From positions 1 to 64,000 of the forward strand of contig CBFHSD010000003.1 in assembly GCA_965658375.1 (NCBI GenBank): a DNA stretch of 64,000 nt. The letters run 5' to 3'. Position 1 is the stretch's first letter; each line of letters opens with the position of its first letter. Positions 18,701 to 26,256 of the stretch are shown here, piece after piece. This stretch comes from CBFHSD01 sp965658375. Lineage in GTDB: Bacteria > Bacteroidota > Bacteroidia > Flavobacteriales_G > Salibacteraceae. The position numbers were made by a program, and so were the translations under genes. Under the pieces are notes generated by a model, which was not told the DNA's origin, ran no database searches, and was given only the letters and a program-made list of their open reading frames with translations.

Positions 18701-20503
18701 TCTGATGCACCATTTACCCTTTCTGGCGGTATGCCAATGGGCGGAACTTACTCAGGTCCTGGAGTAAGTGCTGGGGTATTTGACCCATCAGCAGCTGGAG
18801 TTGGAAGCCATACCATTACCTACGATTATACCGATACCAATAGTTGCCAAAACAACACAACCTTTACCATCAATGTATCGGCTGCTCCAACTGCGAGTTT
18901 AGTGCCTTTTGCAACCGTTTGTTTGAATGATGCAGCCTTTGCCTTAACAGGCGGTTCACCAAGTGGAGGAACCTATCTAGGTAATGGTGTAGTAAGTGGC
19001 TCATTTGATCCATTGCTTGCAGGAGTAGGAACTCATGTCATCAGCTACGCAGTAGGAAGCGGAGGCTGTTCTGACACCGCTCAACAGTCTATCACAGTAA
19101 TCGACATTCCAAATGTGGCGCACTCACCTTTGGGTGATGTTTGCTTGGCAGCTGGAGTTATTACACTTTCTGGTGGAACCCCAACTGGCGGTGTGTATAG
19201 CGGAACTGGAGTAAGTGGAAATACCTTTGACCCTAGTATTGCTGGGGTGGGAACCCACAACATCACGTACACTGTAACCAACGCATCCAACTGTTCTGAT
19301 GCAGTAACAGTTTCTGTTGATGTAGTAAATGTTGCCACGGTAGTCATTTCTGATACCACGGTTTGTGAAAATACAGGTGTGTTTGCACTGAGCAGTGGCC
19401 AACCAAGCGGAGGTGTGTATAGTGGAAATGGAGTAAACGGAAACACCTTTGACCCAAGCATTGCTGGAGTGGGGACAACACAAATCATCTACGACTACAA
19501 CCTCAATGGATGTTCAGGATCTGATACAGCTACCTTTACCATAAATGCGGCACCAGTGGCTAATTTAGTTAACCCTGGAAATGTGTGCTTAACAGGTGGA
19601 ACCATAACGCTTAGCGCCACACCAAGTGGTGGAATATTCTCTGGCTCCGGAATTACCAATGCCAATACAGGAACATTTGACCCAACAGTAGTTGGTGTAG
19701 GTACTTACACCGTAAACTACATTGCACTATCAGGAGGCTGTTCCGACACGGCAAGTGTCACTTTTGATGTAGTGAATTCTGCCAACGTAGAAATTATTGC
19801 TCCTCAACTGGCTTGTAATGACAGTGCAGCTATTCCTTTGATTGGTTCGCCAGCAGGAGGCACATTTACAGGAAATGGAGTAGTGAACAACACATTTGTT
19901 GGCGCACAAGCAGGAATAGGTACACATACCGTTACCTATACGGTTTCTGGAACTTGTGGAGGAACAGCGACACAAGACATTACAGTAGTTACAGCACCAA
20001 CGGTACCAGCAATTAATGGCTTTACTACCGTTCAAGGAACGGGTACTTACACCTACTTTGTGAACCCTCAAAACGGAGTGAATTATTCGTGGAATGTTTC
20101 AAACGGTAGCATTGTATCTACCAACGGAAACCTTGTTTCTGTAGCTTGGAATAACCAAGGACCAGGTGAATTGCAAGTGGTAGCTACTTCAAGTGCGGGA
20201 TGCACAGACAGCATAAGTACACAAGTGAACATTTGGCCATTGAGCACCAATGAAATCTTAAGTGATGCCAATGTATTGATGTTCCCTAACCCTGCAAAAA
20301 ATGTGGTATTCATACAAACGGAAGAACATATAGAAGAAGTTATTGTACATGACATCCTCGGTAAAGAGGTGCTCCGTCAAACGAACGAAGAAGGTCACGT
20401 AAACAATGTTCAACTTGAAGTGAACGAACTTACCACAGGAGTTTACATGGTTCGTATTAGAATAGCTGGCAAAGAAGAAACAAGACAATTGATAGTGGAT
20501 TAG
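15776..20503 (+). CDS. Secreted subtilisin-family (S8) peptidase with PKD domain, ten repeats and T9SS tail
   Basis: 1575 residues. Signal peptide (residues 1-19, ending GSAQ). The S8 catalytic triad is D125 (EIGEWDGG), H154 (SSHATHVCGT) and S374 (GTSMSAPA). A jelly-roll/P-like region (LRVVRVSNQ, VVVSHKGTSL) ends near residue 577. A PKD domain (PVADFSASPTTLCIGD...SYSWNF) covers about 580-663. Ten Cys-containing repeats of about 70 residues follow (see separate entry), then a CHU-type Ig module, and the T9SS type A sorting domain (VLMFPNPAKN...LTTGVYMVRI). It is exported across the outer membrane and probably surface attached. Six nt separate it from the prenyltransferase gene, perhaps by chance. 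Confidence 0.93.
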   Translation: MKFIYTLLAALFCAQIGSAQIINSQSNPNFKPEVLQELSEVFAKQYEEEKAEADAFYKSHNYPTMWEHGEGGTAVVIGLTNNGHPIVYATDNVNAAKTSKTDSVQLNGGAGLALDGNGLEIGEWDGGAVRTTHQQLTGRITLGDNVSTSSHATHVCGTMIANGTGQASAKGMATAADVESYDFQSDASEMASWASGTDKLLSNHSYGTITGWYFDGSDWYWYGDTVISATADYNFGYYSTRARSWDLMARNAPYWLIVKSAGNDRNDSHNGTHKVWSNSQGWVNSTTSRPPDGGTSGYDCISTNGNAKNILTVGAVADITNGYSQPSDVVMSSFSGWGPSDDGRIKPDIVANGISLFSTDHGSNTDYGNKSGTSMSAPAATGSMLLIQEHYHDSNNNYMLAATLKGLVIHTADEAGTAAGPDYQHGWGLLNTLEATKVISDTASNTIMENNLAAQQIDTFMISSDGTQPLRATICWTDFQGTVPSSPHNSTTPVLVNDLDLRVVRVSNQTISEPWILNPSNPSAAATTGDNFRDNVEQVLIQNPAAGQYVVVVSHKGTSLSGTTQDYSLIISGEANIPTAVPVADFSASPTTLCIGDTVQFTDLSTGNPTSYSWNFVGGTPSSSTSPNPTVVYNTPGVYAVVQTVSNSSGTDIETKTNYITVNGQSIVFTLIPDQCLSSSPFVLNAATPLGGTYSGPGVNGLGLFTPLSAGLGTHDIVYTVTVNGCTSVDSTTITVNGTNLQLTPYNTFCVSDTAFMLNNVTPTGGIYSGPGVTMNMFDPATAGVGTHTITYSYTASGCTETIQQTITVNNAPTATLGSFSTVCSSTAPFALTGGSPSGGSYFGPGVNSGIFDPSAAGVGTHQIGYLVVSGSCSDTAFSSIVVQNGPTVSISTTGSLCEDNNAVTLVPNPSGGTFSGPGVTGNIFDPSAVGAGAYNIVYTLNNGICTVAETLILVVNPLPTVTYTPPSSGLSFCSSDAPFTLSGGMPMGGTYSGPGVSAGVFDPSAAGVGSHTITYDYTDTNSCQNNTTFTINVSAAPTASLVPFATVCLNDAAFALTGGSPSGGTYLGNGVVSGSFDPLLAGVGTHVISYAVGSGGCSDTAQQSITVIDIPNVAHSPLGDVCLAAGVITLSGGTPTGGVYSGTGVSGNTFDPSIAGVGTHNITYTVTNASNCSDAVTVSVDVVNVATVVISDTTVCENTGVFALSSGQPSGGVYSGNGVNGNTFDPSIAGVGTTQIIYDYNLNGCSGSDTATFTINAAPVANLVNPGNVCLTGGTITLSATPSGGIFSGSGITNANTGTFDPTVVGVGTYTVNYIALSGGCSDTASVTFDVVNSANVEIIAPQLACNDSAAIPLIGSPAGGTFTGNGVVNNTFVGAQAGIGTHTVTYTVSGTCGGTATQDITVVTAPTVPAINGFTTVQGTGTYTYFVNPQNGVNYSWNVSNGSIVSTNGNLVSVAWNNQGPGELQVVATSSAGCTDSISTQVNIWPLSTNEILSDANVLMFPNPAKNVVFIQTEEHIEEVIVHDILGKEVLRQTNEEGHVNNVQLEVNELTTGVYMVRIRIAGKEETRQLIVD
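17770..20000 (+). repeat. Ten tandem ~70-residue adhesin-like repeats within the S8 peptidase
   Basis: Each unit is about 200-215 nt and carries a Cys near its start, the core GGTYSGPGV, then FDPSAAGVGTHTITY and a second Cys about ten residues later. I count ten units between residue about 665 and 1408. They have diverged in DNA sequence, which argues against very recent expansion. Confidence 0.85.
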
Positions 20504-20509
20504 CAGGGG

Positions 20510-21478
20510 ATGAGAGTATTTTTTGCATCTATTCGACCCCTCAATCTCTTGGTTATCATCATTACCATGGTTTTCATGGAGTACTTGGTAATTGACTCGC
20601 TCTTGTTTAAGCTGAACGAATTGATGGAGAAATCATACACCTTGCAACTGTCTACCTTACAGTTTGTGCTCTTGGTGTTGAGTGTGGTTTGCATAGCAGC
20701 TGGTGGATATGTTTTGAATGATCAAATGGATGTAAAAGCTGACAAGGTCAATCATAAAAACAAAGAAACTCTCGATGCGAAAACTGCCTCTATCGCTTAT
20801 TATTCCCTTACTCTATCTGGCTTGGGCATTGCCTTGTTTATCTCTTACCAATTGGGCATTGTAAACTTGACCGTTATGCATTTGATTGCTGCTGTTTCAT
20901 TGTGGTTTTACTCCAATCAATTCAAAGGCATGCCTCTAACAGGCAACCTTATTACTGCCATGGTCATTGCTTTGGTTCCTATAACAGTTGGCATTTTTGA
21001 AGTCACTCAATTGCAAATCAACTACGCAAACGATTTTGAAGCGTACAAAAACTTCAATTTCAACTTCATTGCCTATTGGGTATTGAGTTTCGGAGTCTTT
21101 ATTTTCCTCTTCACACTTGCGAGAGAATTGGTCAAAGACCTGGAAGATATGGATGGAGATAGAGCTGCGGGATACAACACCTTGCCCATCGCAACCAGCA
21201 TAAAAACAACTAAGATTCTCGCCATCTTTTGCTATGTCATCATTATTGGACTGGCTTACTATTTCAGCAATTACATTGTAGTTGACAATTACTCTTTTGG
21301 CTTTTCACTGCTACTTATAGCCTTGGTACTTTGGTTGATGTTTGGCTTATGGAGAGCACAGGAGAAAAAGGATTTCAGCAAAGAGTCTTTGAAGATCAAA
21401 GTGGTAAGTTTCTACGGACTTCTCTACGCGCTTGTCGTTTACATTCTTATGCATACCAATGAATTTACCAGTGTTTAG
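20510..21478 (+). CDS. UbiA-family prenyltransferase (GGGP geranylgeranyltransferase type)
   Basis: 322 residues, about eight membrane spans. Both Mg-diphosphate motifs are present: NDQMDVKADKVN from N70 and KDLEDMDGDRAAGYNTLP around D210. The sequence resembles the archaeal-type geranylgeranylglycerol-phosphate geranylgeranyltransferase group commonly annotated in Bacteroidota, whose true substrate there is uncertain; a menaquinone-type role is the alternative. It overlaps maf by 20 nt, as an operon pair. Confidence 0.85.
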   Translation: MRVFFASIRPLNLLVIIITMVFMEYLVIDSLLFKLNELMEKSYTLQLSTLQFVLLVLSVVCIAAGGYVLNDQMDVKADKVNHKNKETLDAKTASIAYYSLTLSGLGIALFISYQLGIVNLTVMHLIAAVSLWFYSNQFKGMPLTGNLITAMVIALVPITVGIFEVTQLQINYANDFEAYKNFNFNFIAYWVLSFGVFIFLFTLARELVKDLEDMDGDRAAGYNTLPIATSIKTTKILAIFCYVIIIGLAYYFSNYIVVDNYSFGFSLLLIALVLWLMFGLWRAQEKKDFSKESLKIKVVSFYGLLYALVVYILMHTNEFTSV

Positions 21479-22052
21479 AGACCTCAAGCAAAAGAACTTG
21501 ATTTTAGGATCTAAGTCTCCCAGAAGAAAAGAACTCCTGCAACAATTGGGTTTGACTTTTACAGTGCGAACCAAAGAAGTTGATGAAGTTTGGCCGCAAG
21601 AAACACCCGTTGGTCAAATTGCAGAATACCTCTCTACGTTAAAAGCAAATGCTTTTGAAGGCGAACTCATAGCAAATGAAATCGTGCTATGTGCTGATAC
21701 TACCGTGGTGGTTGAAGGCGAAGTACTTAACAAGCCTGAGAACTTTGAACATGCTCAAAACATGCTCCAAAAACTATCGGGGAAAACACATCAGGTCATC
21801 TCTGGTATTTGTGTGAAATCTCACGAAAAACACCTCTCTCAAAGCTGTGTCACAGAGGTGAACATGCGGGACATAAGCAGAGAAGAAATCGATTACTACA
21901 TCAACACATTCAAGCCTTATGACAAGGCTGGCTCCTACGGTATTCAAGAATGGATAGGGGCTGTAGCCATTACAAGCATCAAAGGTTCTTACAACAACGT
22001 GGTTGGCTTACCTACTCATTTGGTAAAACCTATGCTCATTGAACTGTGTTAA
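21459..22052 (+). CDS. maf: Maf-family nucleotide pyrophosphatase
   Basis: 197 residues from ATG 21459; an earlier in-frame TTG at 21432 is less likely. The N-terminal SKSPRRKELLQQLG, the catalytic CADTTVVV aspartate region, KPENFEHAQNMLQKLSGKTHQVISG and YDKAGSYGIQEW are all conserved. The family hydrolyses non-canonical or canonical NTPs (house-cleaning, dTTP/UTP type). Converges on the EamA gene with the stop codons overlapping in TTAA. Confidence 0.94.
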   Translation: MNLPVFRDLKQKNLILGSKSPRRKELLQQLGLTFTVRTKEVDEVWPQETPVGQIAEYLSTLKANAFEGELIANEIVLCADTTVVVEGEVLNKPENFEHAQNMLQKLSGKTHQVISGICVKSHEKHLSQSCVTEVNMRDISREEIDYYINTFKPYDKAGSYGIQEWIGAVAITSIKGSYNNVVGLPTHLVKPMLIELC

Positions 22053-22933
22053 GAAACTTTAGACTTCATTCTTTTCTTAAGCCAACCATTCGCAAAAATG
22101 GTAGACATAATCAGAAAAGCACCGAGGTAAAACTGAGGGGTCATGCGCTCTTCTTCTCCAAAGAAAAATAAGGCGAGAAGAATTGCATAAATAGGTTCCA
22201 TATTAATGCTAATACTCACTGTATAAGGAGAAAGTTCTTTCATTACCTCAACGCTAGCTACAAAAGCAAAAGCAGTGCAAAGTGTACCCAATATCAGCAG
22301 ATATACCCAGTCTAAGGCAAGGGGTATTTGCGCGAACATCTCCCATTGTGAAGTGAGTAAAAAATAAGCCGAAACACCTACTACACCACCCATCATCTCA
22401 TACAATGAAATGCTTGTGGCATTCCCTTTATTCTCAATAAACTTCCCGTTAATGGTAGTAAACAAGCTGGCGCAAAACGCTGAACCTAAGGCGTACAAAA
22501 TGCCAAGGGTGTACTCTGTTTCAAAAGTGAAAATCATCCCTAAACCAATAATGACTAATAGCCCAAAGAGTAGCTCGTAAGGAATAACTCGTTTTCGAAA
22601 GAAAAGCGGTTCTATGATGGAAGTAAAAAGAGTTGCTGATGCTAAGGTTGCAAGGGTAACACTCACATTTGAAACTTTAATGGCCTCAAAAAATAAGACC
22701 CAGTGCAGAGCCACTACCATTCCTGTTAAAACGTAATTGACCAACTGAGCATTTGTGACCACCATTGACTTTTTACGAAACTGCAGGTATGCCCCAAGAG
22801 ATACAAAAGCAATGAGCATTCTGTACCACACAATAGATTCTGAAGGGATGGAAATAAGTTTGCCTAAGATGCCCGTAAAGCCCCAAATAAGAATAACGAA
22901 GTGAAGAAGTATATAACTTTTATTCACGTTCAT
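22049..22933 (-). CDS. EamA/DMT-family transporter
   Basis: 294 residues from ATG 22933 (a TTG 36 nt upstream is in frame). Ten hydrophobic spans in two EamA halves: the first contains IWGFTGILGKLIS and ALHWVLFFEAIKVSNVS, the second ALGSAFCASLFTTINGKFI and MKELSPYTVSISINMEPIYA, the typical proline/glycine signature before the last spans. An inner-membrane metabolite exporter or permease; substrate unknown. Overlaps the DUF502 gene by 14 nt, as the last gene of an eight-gene run. Confidence 0.9.
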   Translation of the reverse strand: MNVNKSYILLHFVILIWGFTGILGKLISIPSESIVWYRMLIAFVSLGAYLQFRKKSMVVTNAQLVNYVLTGMVVALHWVLFFEAIKVSNVSVTLATLASATLFTSIIEPLFFRKRVIPYELLFGLLVIIGLGMIFTFETEYTLGILYALGSAFCASLFTTINGKFIENKGNATSISLYEMMGGVVGVSAYFLLTSQWEMFAQIPLALDWVYLLILGTLCTAFAFVASVEVMKELSPYTVSISINMEPIYAILLALFFFGEEERMTPQFYLGAFLIMSTIFANGWLKKRMKSKVS

Positions 22934-23492
22934 TGTTCTTTTCAACTGTGGTGAGACCACCAGAAACAATGAATTTCATTACATCTGCGGGTTTTGTATT
23001 GAGCGTTTCTACGTTCTCGATATCTACAATAAAAAGGTTTCCAGAAAAGGCATAAGAATGTGGGAGATACACGGCAATCTTACCTTCTTTCAATCCTAAC
23101 ATGGAAAGGTCTGTACTGGTTACAAAACCTAACTTTTGAATGTTCGATTCTTTGCTCAAGCGTACCAAAACAGCATGGTCGAACTTGCGCTTTTTACCTA
23201 CAAAAGCACTCATTAAATCTACCAAAGAGCGGTAAATGGTTTTGATCAAGGGAGCTTTACCGATAAGACTATTCCATCCATCACGAATTGGGCTTGCAAT
23301 TAAGGTGTTCCCTAAAAAACCCAAAGCAGCTACGGCTATGAATAAAATGATGATGCCAGAGCCAGGGAACCAATTTACCGGTATCAACTCATCTAAAAAA
23401 ACAAAGAGTATGTAGAGCAAATAAGCAGTGCCCACTACAGGCACAATCAATAATAGGCCCTGGAAAAAATAAGAGATCAGCTTTTTAATCAT
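22920..23492 (-). CDS. DUF502 family membrane protein
   Basis: 190 residues. Two N-terminal membrane spans (about 8-30 and 44-66, with PGSGIIILFIAVAALGFLGNTL), then IPLIKTIYRSLVDLM-like and FVTSTDLSMLGLKEGKIAVYLPHSYAFSGNLFIV, the DUF502 pattern. Function of the family is unknown. Overlaps the MmcQ/YjbR gene by 8 nt and the transporter by 14 nt. Confidence 0.9.
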   Translation of the reverse strand: MIKKLISYFFQGLLLIVPVVGTAYLLYILFVFLDELIPVNWFPGSGIIILFIAVAALGFLGNTLIASPIRDGWNSLIGKAPLIKTIYRSLVDLMSAFVGKKRKFDHAVLVRLSKESNIQKLGFVTSTDLSMLGLKEGKIAVYLPHSYAFSGNLFIVDIENVETLNTKPADVMKFIVSGGLTTVEKNNERE

Positions 23493-23850
23493 TTGTGCTC
23501 ATGCTGTCAAGTTCTTTTTGAAGCTTTTTGGGTAAGCTCTGTACCACCAGTTCGTAGGAATGGTCTATCAATTCGTAGATCAAAGCGTCAGAAACACCAG
23601 CGTCTACACCAACTGTGTTCCAATGCTTTTTGCTCATGTGGTAACCTGCTATAATAGCCGCAAATTCTGCTCTCAATTCTAAAGCTCTTTCGGGATCGCA
23701 TTTGAGATTGATGCCCTCAAAAAGATCTACATTGGTAAGGGCAAACATTTTATTCATCACCTTAAACACCAAAGTAGCTTGGTAAAAAGGAAAGCCTTCA
23801 GTTACCCCAGCTTTACTCAAGCAATAATTGCGGTACTCTTCTATGTTCAT
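23485..23850 (-). CDS. MmcQ/YjbR family protein
   Basis: 121 residues from ATG 23850 (an upstream in-frame GTG/ATG extension lies inside the Lrp gene). FPFYQATLVFKVMNKMFAL, INLKCDPERALELRAEF and MSKKHWNTVGVD followed by LIDHSYELVVQSLPKK match the MmcQ/YjbR CyaY-like fold. Described as DNA-binding in the family, but its biological role is poorly known. Starts with ATGA overlap with the Lrp gene. Confidence 0.9.
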   Translation of the reverse strand: MNIEEYRNYCLSKAGVTEGFPFYQATLVFKVMNKMFALTNVDLFEGINLKCDPERALELRAEFAAIIAGYHMSKKHWNTVGVDAGVSDALIYELIDHSYELVVQSLPKKLQKELDSMSTND

Positions 23851-24329
23851 TGCACAGGAATAGACCAAGAATCTTTCACTGTACTGAGAATAACACTCGA
23901 GTGCATTTGTCGGATTTCTTCAATGGTACTGAGCTTTTGGTTCACCAGTTTGTCTAGTGCTTCAATATCTTTGACCAATGCTTTGAGGTAGTAATCGTAT
24001 TCTCCGGTTACCTGCAAGCACTCAATCACCTCTGGAATCTCAATCACCTTTCTGGTGAATTTTTGCATGGCATTGTCTATCTGTCTAATCAACGACACCT
24101 GAATAATAACCTTTAGACCGTAGCCCATTTTACGGGCGTTAAGGCGCGCATGATACGACTCTATGACATTGGAGCGTTCCAGTTTACGCACTCTTTCTAA
24201 AGTTGGTGCTGGGCTTAAACCAATTTCGTTGCTGAGTTGAAGGTTTGTGATGCGACCATCTTTCTGCATCACCTGCAGAATTTTCTTGTCTATTTCATCC
24301 AATTTGGCTTGGCCAGAGTGCTCTTTCAT
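23847..24329 (-). CDS. Lrp/AsnC family transcriptional regulator
   Basis: 160 residues. The N-terminal winged helix DEIDKKILQVMQKDGRITNLQLSNEIGLSPAPTLERV contains the AsnC-type HTH (about residues 10-60). The C-terminal RAM ligand-binding domain has VIECLQVTGEYDYYLKALVKD. It senses an amino acid or related ligand. The cyclase gene lies 14 nt upstream on the same strand; a regulatory relation with that gene is a fair guess. Confidence 0.93.
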   Translation of the reverse strand: MKEHSGQAKLDEIDKKILQVMQKDGRITNLQLSNEIGLSPAPTLERVRKLERSNVIESYHARLNARKMGYGLKVIIQVSLIRQIDNAMQKFTRKVIEIPEVIECLQVTGEYDYYLKALVKDIEALDKLVNQKLSTIEEIRQMHSSVILSTVKDSWSIPVQ

Positions 24330-24343
24330 AAGATGGGATTTGC

Positions 24344-25090
24344 TTAATCTAGTTTATATATCAATGGGCGACTAGGAGCCGCATCGTTTTCTATGGGTGC
24401 CACTTGAAGGTTGAGGATGTACAATCCGTCTTTCACCTCATTGGGCACGTATATCAATTCGGTAATGGTTTTTTCAAAACATGTGGCTTTGGGGTAATTC
24501 CAAAATGCATGATGAGCAGCAAGGGCTCCACCATCTTCTTCAGGGTCAACAGATGGTTGATCAATCAACAAGTGCTCAATACCAAATTCACGCAACCAAG
24601 CTGCCAATTCTGGCGCTAAAAATGGGGCATGAGCGTTACTGTAATTGGTGCTCCTTTTTGCAGTTGGATTAGGCGAAGTTCTAAAAATAACCGCCTTAAC
24701 TTTTGGATTTACTAAGGTAGTTTGTACTTCTTCTAAACCAATCTGCATGCCTTGTTCGGTTAGAGACCCGCTTACCGTTATCACATGCGCTAGGGCAAAA
24801 AATGAACTGATATTTTGATTGATGGATTCTTGCTTATCTGAAATATGACCTACACATTCAGTGTGTGTGCCTTGACCATGAGGATTGATGGTTAAGTCAA
24901 AAAAATTGACGCTCCCTCCTTGTTTCACTTCACCCACAAAACCTTCACCTATTACCGGCTTAAAAACAGGATGATTGAGGTACCAAGCAAGTACCCCTTG
25001 CCCATCATTCCTGAAGGGAATGGAAAGATCTATTCCTTCTTGAAGGTTGATTGAATAGCTGTTGGAATCAATAAAAATATCGGCTTTCAC
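24344..25090 (-). CDS. Cyclase family protein (kynurenine formamidase-like)
   Basis: 248 residues. NPHGQGTHTECVGH is the metal-binding HxGTHxDxPxH motif of the cyclase / kynurenine formamidase superfamily, with Glu in place of Asp. Other conserved parts are KAVIFRTSPNP and FGIEHLLIDQPSVDPEEDGGALAAHHAFW. Known members hydrolyse N-formylkynurenine or isatin; Bacteroidota members are not assigned with confidence, and no other tryptophan-degradation gene is present in the window. Followed by Lrp. Confidence 0.85.
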   Translation of the reverse strand: MKADIFIDSNSYSINLQEGIDLSIPFRNDGQGVLAWYLNHPVFKPVIGEGFVGEVKQGGSVNFFDLTINPHGQGTHTECVGHISDKQESINQNISSFFALAHVITVSGSLTEQGMQIGLEEVQTTLVNPKVKAVIFRTSPNPTAKRSTNYSNAHAPFLAPELAAWLREFGIEHLLIDQPSVDPEEDGGALAAHHAFWNYPKATCFEKTITELIYVPNEVKDGLYILNLQVAPIENDAAPSRPLIYKLD

Positions 25091-25131
25091 TGTGTTGGGA
25101 TTACACCCTCAAATTTCACAAAATTAATGGC

Positions 25132-26256
25132 TCATGCAAATAACTTCATCGAAATATTATCTGCCAAAAACAAACCATCGCTGGTCAATTGAAGTACGTT
25201 ATCCGAAATTGTAAAATGTGATTTTGAAACTTCTGTTTCTAAGGTGGTTCTTAGCTCTTCTACTTTAGGCTTCCCAAAAACGGTTTCTAATGCTCCAAGA
25301 TCTATTCCCCAAGCGGTTCTTAAACCCACTAATAATTTTTCGTTCCATGCGGTATCCTCATCTATGGTTTCTGAACCTTCACGCCCTAAAGAGCCTGCTT
25401 CTAAAGCCTTGATGTATTTTAAGTTGGAAGAGACATTCCATGACCTGCTTCGGGAACCAAAAGAATGAGCCGAAGGCCCTAAACCTAAATAGGGAACACC
25501 TTTCCAATAGGCAGAATTGTGCCTACTTTCACTTCCTGGCAGAGAAAAGTTAGACACTTCATAATGCGCGTACCCTGCCTTGAGAAGACGCTCTACCAAT
25601 GTGCGGTATTGTTGCTCTGAGTGTTGGTCAGAAATTTCATGAAGCTGCTTGGTTTTTTGCAAATAGCCAAAATGCGTTTGGTCTTCTATGGTTAAATGAT
25701 ACGCAGAAACGTGAGGCACTTTAAATGTGGTAAGTAGTTCTATTTGCTGCAACCACAGCTTGTGGCTCATGCCCGGAATTCCATAAATAAGGTCTACAGT
25801 AATGTTACTTATGCCATTTGCTTGTGCGGCAGCAATGGCTTCTTTGGCTTGTGCGCTGGTATGACCGCGGTTGAGGAAGCGCAGAATGTCATCATCAAAA
25901 GACTGCACACCCAAACTCAATCGGTTAATTCCAATGCCTTTCCAGCTCTTTACGCTTTGAGCGCTGAGATGTTCTGGATTGGCTTCTAGAGTTATCTCTG
26001 CCTCTTTATCTACCTTAAAATGCTCTTTGATGGTAAGGAGGATCTCCCCCAGATCTTGAGCAGAAAGTAAGGATGGGGTTCCACCTCCAAAATAAATGGT
26101 ATGTATATCATCAGAGATTTCATGCTTTCTGAGTTCAACCTCTCTTTGCAAAGCTTGAATCAATCTTTGCTTTAATTTTAGCGAGGTGCTAAAGTGAAAA
26201 TCGCAGTAATGGCAAGCGCGTTCGCAAAAAGGAACATGAATGTAGATGCCTGCCAT
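25132..26256 (-). CDS. hemW: Radical SAM family haem chaperone HemW
   Basis: 374 residues. The radical SAM cysteines are C11, C15 and C18 in PFCERACHYCDFHFS; then TIYFGGGTPSLL, ITLEANPEHLS, GINRLSLGVQSFDD and NITVDLIYGIPGM, typical of HemW/CPDH-like proteins. The N-terminal Met is followed by AGIYIHVPFC. HemW proteins insert haem into respiratory enzymes and lack coproporphyrinogen dehydrogenase activity; the short N-terminus fits HemW rather than HemN. One-base overlap with the upstream kinase. Confidence 0.93.
   Translation of the reverse strand: MAGIYIHVPFCERACHYCDFHFSTSLKLKQRLIQALQREVELRKHEISDDIHTIYFGGGTPSLLSAQDLGEILLTIKEHFKVDKEAEITLEANPEHLSAQSVKSWKGIGINRLSLGVQSFDDDILRFLNRGHTSAQAKEAIAAAQANGISNITVDLIYGIPGMSHKLWLQQIELLTTFKVPHVSAYHLTIEDQTHFGYLQKTKQLHEISDQHSEQQYRTLVERLLKAGYAHYEVSNFSLPGSESRHNSAYWKGVPYLGLGPSAHSFGSRSRSWNVSSNLKYIKALEAGSLGREGSETIDEDTAWNEKLLVGLRTAWGIDLGALETVFGKPKVEELRTTLETEVSKSHFTISDNVLQLTSDGLFLADNISMKLFA

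Noticed and set aside
17770..20000. CRISPR-like array
   Set aside because: The regular spacing comes from protein-coding repeats; there are no identical short DNA repeats with unique spacers.
22934..22969. TTG-initiated extension of the EamA transporter
   Set aside because: ATG 22933 precedes a membrane span directly and fits the family length.
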